Source: Ophiocordyceps camponoti-saundersi (nom. inval.)
Taxonomy: Eukaryota; Ascomycota; Sordariomycetes; Hypocreales; Ophiocordycipitaceae
DNA: 64,000 nucleotides
Assembly (NCBI GenBank): GCA_003339415.1
Contig: PDHQ01000070.1
Span: 1 to 64,000, forward strand
Reading direction: 5' to 3'
Shown here: piece by piece, positions 33,071-41,899 of the stretch
Layout of the letters: every line of letters begins with the position of its first letter
How positions within the stretch are numbered: the first letter of the stretch is position 1
Translations under genes and position numbers: made by a program
The notes under the pieces: model-generated
Databases searched by the model: none
Told to the model about the DNA's origin: nothing
The model's input: only the letters and a program-made list of their open reading frames with translations

Positions 33071-33587
33071 AAAGTGACGATGGCTTGAAGTAGCACGTAT
33101 GTATGTACGCGTCAACACGCGCCGTGGTAGGGCAAGGGTCGTACGCCCACCTATGTAAACTCGCTGCACCGGGTATTCAGCGGCAACTTCGATGCGTCTC
33201 TGCCGGCACCTGCAGAGTCGAATTGCGATGATTATGAGTGCTTGCTGTCAAACCATGGATGCTTCGTTAAAGCGGCCGTAGGGGAATTACTGCGACTTGA
33301 ACGGTCGATAGTATTAACAGTGTTGTCACTGGTGGAGACGCCTTTGTGCAGGCAACTTATGCTTCCCTATGCACGAAATATGCCACCAGTGCCCACCGCC
33401 GTGACATATAGGCAGGTACAGTGGGTGTGCCTGGACACTAAGAGCGGTCCGACATTAGCCCGACGGCCGCCAAAAACCTTTTTTCCACCTCGTTCTATCC
33501 CCTTTGCTCTCTCTGCCGCCCTGATCATTAGCCAGCCAAGCCGTCTTCTGTTGATCCCCTTACGATACCATTCCCTTAATCGTCGCC

Positions 33588-34873
33588 ATGCCTGTACCCG
33601 CCTTCTCCGATCTGGCCAAACCGGCAAACGACGTGGGTGCACCTTCCTCTCTTGTTTTTTCAGGAGAAACCCTACTGACTCGGGTTCGCTGCAGCTCCTT
33701 AACAAGGATTTCTATCACCTGTCTGCCACGACGTTTGAGTTCAAGGATACTGCTCCCAATGGCGTCGCCTTCAAGATTATCGGCAAATCAAGCCATGATA
33801 AAGTCACCTCGGCAGCGGTAAGAACAGCCCGTATTTGGTCGGTCCTCTGATGATGAAGCTGACCTTTTTTTTTGTTCTTCGCAGATCGAGGGCAAATACG
33901 TCGATAAGCCTACCGGTATTGAACCCCCCGGAACTCCTGATTCCCCCGTCGCGATACCGCGCCGCGCAGTCGTGGTTGGCAGTATCATGGGCATCGCCGG
34001 CCACGGCCCCAGCGCGCCCCTGCAGTTCGCAGCGCTCATGACGCCCCAGGAGACGAAAGTGCTAATGTTGTACATGCGCGCAGGCCTGTCACTGACCCAA
34101 TCTTGGAACACGGCCAACTCGCTCGACACCAAGCTCGAGGTCAGCGACTCGTTGGCAAAGGGCCTCAAGCTGGAGGGCCTCTTCAACTTCTTGCCCGCCT
34201 CGGCCGCTCGCAGCGCAAAGTTCAACCTCATGTTCAAGCAGCCCAACTTTCACGGACGTGCCTTTTTCGACCTGCTCAAGGGCCCGACGGCCAACGTCGA
34301 CGCCGTCATCGGCCACGAGGGCTTCTTGGCTGGCGCCAGTGCCGGATACGACGTCAACAAGGCTGCCGTTACGGCTTATAGCGCCGCCGTCGGTTACTCC
34401 GTGCCCGCCTACAGTGCTGCCATTACGGCCACGGAGAATCTGAACACCTTTTCCGCCTGCTACTACCACAAGGTCAACAGTCAGGTCGAGGCCGGCGCCA
34501 AGGCCATCTGGAACTCCAAAACGGGCAACGCGGTGGGCCTCGAGGTCGCGGGCAAGTACCGCATTGATCCCGTGTCCTTTGCCAAGGTGGGACTTTTTAC
34601 CCTCCCCTCCCCGGAGTTGTCTTCGCCTCAATGATGCTCATGAGAATATGAAAAAAAAATCTAGGTCAAAATCAACGATCGTGGCATCGCTGCCCTCGCA
34701 TACAACGTGCTCCTCCGCGAGGGCGTCACTCTCGGTCTCGGCGGCTCTTTCGACACTCAGAAGCTCGACCAGGCCACGCATAAGGTATGACTGATCCGTC
34801 ACTTGGAAAAAGCAGTCATGGCTAATTGATTTCTGTTATGCAGCTCGGCGCAAGCTTCACCTTCGAGGGCTAG
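33588..34873 (+). CDS. Mitochondrial outer membrane porin (VDAC)
   Basis: Six exons (33588-33632, 33695-33817, 33885-33915, 34084-34586, 34665-34784, 34844-34873) encode 283 residues, the standard VDAC length. The product is a 19-strand beta barrel that passes metabolites across the outer mitochondrial membrane. Landmarks are the N-terminal helix start MPVPAFSDLAKPANDLLNKD, the barrel segments GKYVDKPTGLSLTQSWNT and GLFNFLP, the family signature YHKVNSQVEAGAKAIWNSK, and the terminal strand KLGASFTFEG. Intron 3 is unusually long (168 bp) and stays open in the coding frame. It was removed because it would break the PTG-LSLTQ join. Confidence 0.95.
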
Positions 34874-35187
34874 ACCGCCTCTGAAACTCGCCAATTTCAA
34901 TTTTCTTACACCGGCCACCATACGAAAATAGATCTCGTAGATGTCTGTATGAAGACCGAGGATTACAGGGGCAAGGAAAATATGGCGATGTGCTGTGTAT
35001 CTTTCTTACACGATGCCCCCCTGGGCTACCAGATTCCCACTCTTAATGTTTCCCGTTGTTATCTATCTCATCTCTCATCCCAATGCGATTTTCTTGACGC
35101 CGTCGTTGATCCTGAATGCTTCAGTGGCAGTGACTATGCACAGCCGCGCTACGATTGAACGACAATCATGCGAATTTGCGCCATATT
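34874..35187. other. Convergent 3' flank, porin and J-domain gene
   Basis: A 314-bp stretch between the ends of two convergent genes. It is TC/AT-mixed with no feature I can name. Confidence 0.5.
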
Positions 35188-36191
35188 TTAATCGTACTCC
35201 CTTTGCCGGTAGCCGAAGCGAGTATACTGTAGATATACAAAAGGTGCGGAAAAGGTGAGGCCGAGAATAGTCGCAACGACGAAGAAATGGCCGACGGGGC
35301 TCATCTGCGGCTCAAACTCGACGCCTTCGTCATCGAGAGCCCGACGACCACGCTGTCGTCGGCGCTCGTCCTGCCGTTGGTGGGTACGGGTATGGGACTC
35401 GAAGTTAAAATGTGGATCCGAAGCCGGGTTCCGGGGGTGGTGAAAGGGATACTGGCCGGGGCCCATACCCGGATGCCGTGGATGATGATGGTGCTCTTGC
35501 TCCGGTTCCCGAGAACTACTCGACGACGTCTCCGACCCCGCCTCCGCCTGACGGGAACGATAGCGGGTGGTGTACCCGGTCGATTCCCGATGGGCGCGAC
35601 GACGGGCCGCGGCGTGGGCGCCCCATCCGCCGTTCCGATAGAAGCTCGGGGCGGGGCCGCGGAAGGGTGTGCTCCGTCGACGACCTGCTGCGTACGACGG
35701 CGGGGCGGATGATGCGGATGTTGAAGAGGCGGAGGAGGAGGAGAGGGTTCGGTCGTAGGCTGCGCGGCGGGTTGGGCTTGCGAGGATGGCGTAGGCGTCG
35801 GCTAGGAGGGAGAAGGTTGTTGAGGCGTTGGGGTCGGTGTGGTTGACGTCTGGATGGAGGGTTTTGGAGAGGGCGTAGAAAGATCTGTAGCTAATCAGGA
35901 TAATCCCCTAATTGAATCTTTATCTCCCTCTTTTCTCTCCCCAGAGCCATTCTATGCACGCAGAGAAGTCGTGTTTATCGTCATCTTCGTTCAATCTCAC
36001 CTCTTGATCTCGGCCGTCGAGGCATCGCGTCGCACCCGTAGCCTGGCATATAGATCTCCGCCTGTTTGAAAGAGGGGCCTCGAGTTGTGCAGTTTTCGAA
36101 AGCAGCTGTGGCAATGTGTTCTCGCGAGGAGGACGGCGCGGAGGGAGCTGAGGATGAGGGATGGTGGTGGTGGTGGTGGTGTTGGTGGCAT
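35188..36191 (-). CDS. J-domain (DnaJ-type) membrane-anchored co-chaperone, probably mitochondrial
   Basis: Two exons (36001-36191, 35188-35884) encode 295 residues. A proline run near the start is followed by an Arg/Ser-rich, acid-free stretch that looks like a mitochondrial presequence. The J domain starts at DLYARLRVRRDASTAEIKR and continues across the 116-bp intron into SFYALSKTLHPDVN, with the HPD tripeptide at about residues 74-76. It ends at AYDR. The middle is Arg/Ser/His-rich and low in order. A hydrophobic segment near residues 265-285 (FFVVATILGLTFSAPF) suggests one membrane anchor. HPD shows it can stimulate an Hsp70. Acceptor 35885 was chosen over one 6 nt upstream because it gives the canonical EIKRSFY. 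Confidence 0.85.
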
Positions 36192-36665
36192 TGTTTCTTT
36201 TGGTGTATGGCTTCTGCTGCGTCATTGATGAGCTTCGAGGGTAGGTTTGGGGGGGGGGGGGTTTTGCGGCTTGATGACGGTTGTGATGACGTAAGGCTGG
36301 TGGGGTGGAGGATGATCTTGGTTCTGGTGGAGGGTTGGGGTTAATTGATCAGGTTGGGGTGAACCCTAACCCTGCCTGATATGAGGATGAACCTCACTGA
36401 CTTGTCTCGTTTGACCCGACTTCCCATGAACCATGTTCAATTGACTTGATGGAGACTTTCTTCATCAGCGACGCGTAACCTTTGAATTGCCGTTAAAGTC
36501 CTCATGAGCTTCACCGAAGCCAATAGGTAGAAACGTTATATAGATTGTATTTCGAACCTCTGAAGAAGAGCACGTTCTCTCCACCGGTCGAATCTCTAGA
36601 GATACATCTGCGAATGGCAACGAAATCTCCTCGAAAATTGAGCGTTGCCCAGCCCTCGACCTTAG
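36192..36665. other. Intergenic, J-domain gene promoter side
   Basis: Contains an 11-12 base G run near 36250 and a two-unit telomere-like CCCTAACCCT near 36365. No gene seen. Confidence 0.5.
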
Positions 36666-38090
36666 CTAAAACCCATGCTGCTCCAGCCACTGCTCCAGCT
36701 CCGCCTCCGCCTTCATCCTCAGCCCGACCCTTTCCCCTTCGTCCATCCCGAGCAGCTCGCGTTCATCAGCCAATCGAAACGGACAAAGCAGCTTCTGAAA
36801 GCGCAACAAGTCGAGTATCCCATCCAAGCCTTTGATATCCCTCAGAGAGACGACGCCATTCTTCCTCATAGCCTCGTTCCACGCCTTGGAAACTCGCCAC
36901 GTCTCGATAGATTCCTCGTTCAGCGTGGTTGGTTGCCTGCTGAAGTCTCCCGATAAGATAGCCGCTTCGATCTCTTTATGCTCATGGCTTATGTTACCGA
37001 AGTCGTGAAGGGCGGAAACGAACTCGTCGAACGGGTTGGAGACGAAAGACCAGTCGAAGTCTAGGATGGCGGTGATGGTTTTACTTTCCTTGTCGAAAAG
37101 CATGTTGTTCGTCGCTGTCATCAAGCTTCAGTTAAAAAACATCATCAGAGTTTTTCCCAATCATCACACGTACTAAAGTCTCCGTGTATCAAGCACTTTC
37201 GATACAAATCGACATCAGCGAGGATTTTCTCGACGCCACCGCCTCGAATCAACTTTTCGATCCTTTTATCTATGCCTTTCCCCTTCCAGCCTCGTATGAC
37301 GGGGCTGCGGGCGGCGGCTTCGAAGCGAGATCGTATCTTGCCGATTTTCAACTCGGCATAAGAGCTCACCGGTTCGCCTTTGGTGAGCGGTGCCTCTCCG
37401 CTGACGATTCGACCGGCGGAATCGAACTTGAGACCGCCGAATTTGGTTACGGTTTCGGGTAATTTCGCAGTCTGAATGGCGCGGAGGAGATGAGCAATCT
37501 GCTCCAACACGTTTTCCTTATCCTTGAAGTCGAGGGAGGAGAATTCCGTATCCAAGTCGACGCCTGGCCTCAGTTCCGACATGATCCAACCGAAATTCTC
37601 CTCATCCGCAACATCATCTTCAAGCTTCTTTGCCGACGCCCAGGCGTAGATGGCCGGCACCAGCGAATCGTGACCGGCTTGCGCGAGAGATGGACGAACA
37701 AGATGCTGGACCGCCACGTCATTTTCCACGCGGTTGGTGTTGTTTATATCGTGCAGGGCCGAGTTGCTGAGCTTCACGACTAGAGTTGACACGCCGGTTG
37801 AGGGTGCTTTTGTCGTACCAGGCTGCGTTCCGGGGAATGAAGTCGACGACGCTGAGGTTGTCAATTCCACTTTGAAGAGGTAGTTGTTGTAGGGGTATTG
37901 GTATTCTTCACTGTAGGCCAGGGTTGAAATGTCGGATGCCTTTTTTTCTCGCAGACGAAGGCCAGTGAGTGAGTGATGAATTTCCGTGTACGTGATATCG
38001 TCTGCTTACCTGGAGGCCGCGACTGCGTAGTAGCTGCTTCACGACGGCGAGTCGTCGCTCATAGCCTGCTTGGTTTGCATTGGTAGTCAT
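36666..38090 (-). CDS. APH-fold small-molecule kinase (aminoglycoside phosphotransferase-like)
   Basis: Three exons (38010-38090, 37174-37939, 36666-37114) encode 431 residues. The catalytic loop reads LIHGDFTTNNML at about 278-288 once the 59-bp second intron is removed. The metal-binding strand follows as ILDFDWSF at about 298. This HGD...N plus DFD layout is the APH/choline-kinase fold. The fungal members are a large family with mostly unknown substrates, and I do not infer antibiotic resistance. The acceptor of intron 1 is an unusual AAG after an A run (37940-38009). It is the only one I found that keeps the SEEYQYPYNNYLFKV segment in frame, so this junction is the least certain. Confidence 0.83.
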
Positions 38091-38559
38091 GTTCTCTTGA
38101 CTGGGTATGAAGGAGGGAAGAAGGAGAAGGAAAGCAAGCAGAAGTAACTGAAGACTTGCTTGATCTGTGTGATATAAAGGCTGTTTTCCCCTCTCCTTAC
38201 AGGTCTGAAAAGGGATCCTTGGCTTATTGGGGATGAAAGAAGAGAAGAGAAGAGGGCGGGGAACAGCATAACTAACGACTTGCTTTTATCATGTTATATA
38301 CACTGCTGATTGCAGACTGCAGTTCAACGTCAGCCGTGAACTGCACGGTGGCGTCTGTAGGTGCATAAAGATGCAGCAAACCAACAAGGTTCGATTATAA
38401 CACGCTCCATACGTAGCAACTATAGTTCATAAGTCATAACAGACGGAGTTCCTACCAACCAACATACATATGTGACAAGGCACCGGATAGAGTCTCTAGT
38501 AGTAGTATCCTTCTTTGAGTTCCTCCCTTCTCCTCCTCCTCCTCCTTCCAGAAACCACT
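38091..38559. other. APH promoter and 3' flank of the repeat/UstYa gene
   Basis: Contains a perfect 9-bp inverted repeat, TGCAGTTCA and TGAACTGCA, at 38318-38345 with a 10-nt spacer. It lies between the two transcripts and could be an RNA hairpin or a binding site. Confidence 0.4.
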
Positions 38560-40037
38560 TCAATGGATACCCATCCCCTTATAATCGACAGTATCAATAG
38601 GCTCCTCGTTAAGATCAGGATAAGCCAACTCACGCCAGCGGATATACTCCTACCGAGATGGATTAGCCAGTGAAACATCAGCATTCTCACGAAAACAAGG
38701 TGGCTCACAAGGCAGTGAATGGCATGAACCTCAATATCCCGCGTCATCTTCTCAGCTTTACCATCGATGTGCCACGCAAGAAGCATCCGAAGATTGGCAA
38801 GGCAGTGCAGCTTATGATACGTGCTCTGCGTGAAGCCAAAGCCGTTGACCTGACCGCCCTCGACGAAGTTGGGCTTCCCCTCGACCTGGTCGGTGCTCCA
38901 GAAGCCGCCGTGCTTGATGGACGAGTTCCAGTAGTCGGACACGAACTCGTCTCCGTGCGACGCCGTCTTCTCCGCTTCTTGCGCCGTCAGCTCCGGCTTG
39001 CCGCGGATCCGGCGCGAGATGTTGATCCTCTCGATCGCTCCCAGCGCGAGGTTTTGGCGGTCGAGGAGGTTGTTGTATCCGGAGTCGCTTTGGTCCTTGG
39101 AGGTTGTGCTTCTCTTGACCTTTTGGTTGTCCGTCATGGTTCCGCTGCGCAGATACATGGCCTCCCGAGCCTCCTCGGCTGTGCTTCTCTTGTTAGGGGA
39201 CGTCATCGTTCCACCACGGAGGTAGACTGCCTCTCTGGCCTCGCCGGCAGTGTCTCTCTTGACCTTGTTAACAGAGGTCATGGTTCCGCTGCGGAGATAC
39301 ATGGCTTCTCTGGCCTCTTCAGCGGTGCTTCTCTTGACCTTTTGGTCACCTGTCATCGTGCCACTGCGCAGATACATGGCTTCTCTGGCTTCTTCGGCGG
39401 TGCTTCTCTTGACCTTCTTGGGATCAGTCATCGTGCCACTGCGCAGATACATGGCCTCCCTGGCCTCCTCAGCAATGCTCCTCTTATTAGGGTACGCCAT
39501 GGCTCCGCTGCGAAGATAAATGGCTTCCCTGGCTTCTCCGGCGGTGCTTCTCTTATTAGGGTACGCCATGGCTCCGCTCCGCGTGTAAGCCGCTTCCCGA
39601 GCCTCCTCAGCCTCACTCCGCTTATGGACGCAAGCGAAGTTCTTAGCGGTGACCGAATCACGAGAGACGGGTAGCTTCATGCCAAAAGCCTGCGAGAGGT
39701 CAATGAGAGGGAGGTCAAGAGCCTCGCGTTCGATGTTGACCCTGACGATAGAGCAATGAGCATCAATGACACGGCTTCTTCCCTTCCACGTGTGATATAC
39801 AATGGTATCAACTCACCGCATCATGGTATCATGACGAAAAGCCTGACCGGAATCACTCTGGTCGTAGAGATGCTCCTTCGCAACGTCGTATCGTTTCCGC
39901 GTATCCTTGGAGAGCGTCTTCTGCCAATCCTGAGGCGAACGAGCCTCTATGGCGCCCGCCGAAGCTGGGATGGACTGCGCCGTGACGGCTACAAGGAGAT
40001 AGGCTAATGCGCCGTGCGGAATCTTGAGGTTGACCAT
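38560..40037 (-). CDS. Secreted Kex2-repeat precursor fused to a UstYa (DUF3328) oxidase domain; candidate RiPP gene
   Basis: Three exons (39817-40037, 38709-39741, 38560-38649) encode 447 residues. Residues 1-27 are a signal peptide (hydrophobic core ALAYLLVAVTA). An RKR site occurs at 47-49. Residues 116-284 are seven tandem repeats of 23 or 25 residues with consensus A-x-EAREA-x-Y-x-R-x-G-x-M, each ending Lys-Arg, the Kex2 cleavage site. Residues about 300-447 resemble UstYa: HKLHC at 383-387 and HAIHC at 413-417, then EYIRWRELAYPDLNEEP. The second HxxHC joins EYIRW only after removing a 59-bp intron (38650-38708) with GTGAG, CTAAT and TAG signals. UstYa proteins oxidatively cyclise Tyr-containing peptides in ustiloxin-type pathways. 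Here precursor and oxidase appear in one chain. Product and activity are inferred. Confidence 0.85.
39111..39617 (-). repeat. Seven coding tandem repeats of 69 or 75 bp
   Basis: Copies of 69, 69, 75, 75, 75, 69 and 75 bp encode the Lys-Arg-ending repeats of the preceding gene. The 6-bp length difference is the presence or absence of Lys-Val before the final Lys-Arg. Variation concentrates before and after the invariant Tyr (Ala/Ile/Met/Val; Thr/Leu) and in the three residues before the processing site. Confidence 0.93.
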
Positions 40038-41899
40038 TTCGAGTGAGGTGTTGCTCGTGAGATGAAGCTGAGAGGATGATGATGATGGAGTGAGGAAGAG
40101 GAGGGAAGGTTGGGAAGAAAGCAACTGAGGATGAACGGATAACTACGTCTTTATATAAGGAGACGCTCTGAGGCTATATACATATGTAGAGTCTTGAAGC
40201 TATATAGAGTCTTGTAAGTTCATATAAAGCCAAGCCAGGAAGTCGTGAGAAAAACCACATACCGACGTCGATGCGTTACACAGCATACGTAGCTTATATC
40301 TCTCATCTAGGCCACGGGTCAAGGTAGACGTCGGTCGAGAACAACACAGGTTGTGTGTATGTACGTATTAGGGATACCTAGGTGGCATGCATCTACCTAC
40401 CTATGTATGGGTGTCAAGCCATCTGACTCGGTGTAACACGCACATGTAATGCTGCTTCATCAAAGGAAAAGAACGGTGTGACAGCTTTCAGCCGGCTCAC
40501 CATCATCGGCTTGCGGAGATGCCGTGAGGGATTTTTCCCTCGTGGTGTTTTCTGACTTACAACTTGCATATACATATATTCTCATTCAAGTGACGCCATC
40601 TTTGCAGCGATATTTGCCCTTGTTGAGATATCTTTACAAGACAGACAGCTACTCTACAGCTTGGATAGCAAATGCCAGGCAACAAAGGCTTCCAATATAC
40701 AGGAAAAATATCTACTATCAAGGCTATACTCAGTTCGAATGCCTCCATCTACGTACATGGACAGATCTACTCTTCTATGACTGAAACGCCAAGATGAGAC
40801 ATCGCCAACATCACCATCACCATCATCTTCATCACATCTTCCCCCCCCTCAGGGAAATCATCACCACAAAACCCTCTCGTCCGATACCCGGCTTTTCGCT
40901 TGCAAGTCATCGGACAATCAGCTTACACCTACATACATACATACATCTCCTCATTGCCGAACCACGGGACAGGTCTAGATCCCATCCACTCTCCCCCCCC
41001 CTTTGTGTAACTCGAACATGCCCACTGCCGGAAGTGCTCATCCGTAACCATCAGTCTAGAACTGGCTAATTCACGACGTAACGTAGCCCCCTACTGCTAC
41101 CATCTTCACGCCAAGCAATACATACATATGTAAGAAGCATAAACACCGCTGCAACTCTCAGATCTCTCTCTCAACTCCAACCACCCCATTCTCTTCTTCT
41201 CCGGCTTATTGTATCAGACTATCCGTATCCATAATGCCAGCCTGCATATCGCCGCTTACACCCCGAAGAAGCACCCACACAAACCCCATCACCTTCTCCC
41301 CCTGCCTCTTATCCCCGGCCCATTCTCCTCCCCCGTCTTTCGGCGCCTCACATCCGCACTCCAACACTGCAACTTTACGGCTCCGTATGCGGATGCGTTC
41401 CATCCCGTTGCCATCCATCTATACCTCACCGATCCGCTTATGATTGCCGAGCATGTCAGATGCTGACCAACACAGCTTCTCAACACTACACTCTAATTCT
41501 GATGGCCTCTCCTCACAACCATCACCGCTCACACTGCACAACTCATCGTGCAAAACCAACCCGCCATCAAACCCAAACCTCACAAGAGTTGAACAAAAGG
41601 ACAGCTCTGCAACGAAACAAACAAACGACGAAACCGCCATATGTCCCTTCTATGTGCTTGTATCATCTGCAGTATGTAACCGAATTGCTTCATCCTCCCC
41701 CCCCCTAATCCTTCTTTACCCCCCTTTACCCCTTACCGAGAGAGAGAGAGAGAGTAAATGCCAAGCCTGCCTGCGCCCGCGACTGTATTCGTACATACAC
41801 ATGTAAAGCCGTAAAAGAAAGCGTTCCTCCCCTTCTCACCCTTCTTCACATCATGCTGGGAAAAAATGTGCATAGAAAAAAAGGAAGACCTTCAATCCA
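40038..41899. other. Intergenic, 1.86 kb
   Basis: This holds the promoter side of the repeat/UstYa gene and the 3' flank of the mannosidase gene. The plus strand is C-rich with CAT/CAC triplet runs near 40800 and a (GA)n tract near 41740. Several frames of 60-120 codons exist here, but none has a motif or a plausible gene structure. Confidence 0.5.

Larger units (their letters stand above)
31889..33587. other. Intergenic, 1.7 kb, with tRNA relic and small repeats
   Basis: This holds a degenerate tRNA-like sequence, a 35-bp tandem duplication and a GCA/GAT-type degenerate repeat (listed separately), then the porin promoter. I see no protein gene. Confidence 0.5.

Noticed and set aside
36666..38090. 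Antibiotic resistance gene
   Set aside because: The APH fold is shared by a large fungal family with other or unknown substrates; nothing points to aminoglycosides.
38560..38720. Frameshift plus nonsense mutation in the UstYa domain (pseudogene)
   Set aside because: The apparent frameshift and TAG are explained by one 59-bp intron with donor GTGAG, CTAAT branch point and TAG acceptor; the spliced frame is intact.
39111..39617. Mating pheromone (alpha-factor type) precursor or CRISPR-like array
   Set aside because: KR-ended repeats resemble alpha-factor precursors, but the repeat lacks the short Trp/Cys-Gly-Gln type pheromone core and is joined to a UstYa-type domain; the repeats are coding and have no spacers.
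38670..39674. 334-codon plus-strand frame opposite the repeat gene
   Set aside because: It is an antisense shadow of the GC-rich repeats; it has no start context, introns or motifs, and the minus strand has a full gene structure.
39817..40124. Upstream TTG start for the repeat/UstYa gene at 40124
   Set aside because: TTG is not a credible start in a fungal nuclear gene; the ATG at 40037 gives a proper signal peptide.
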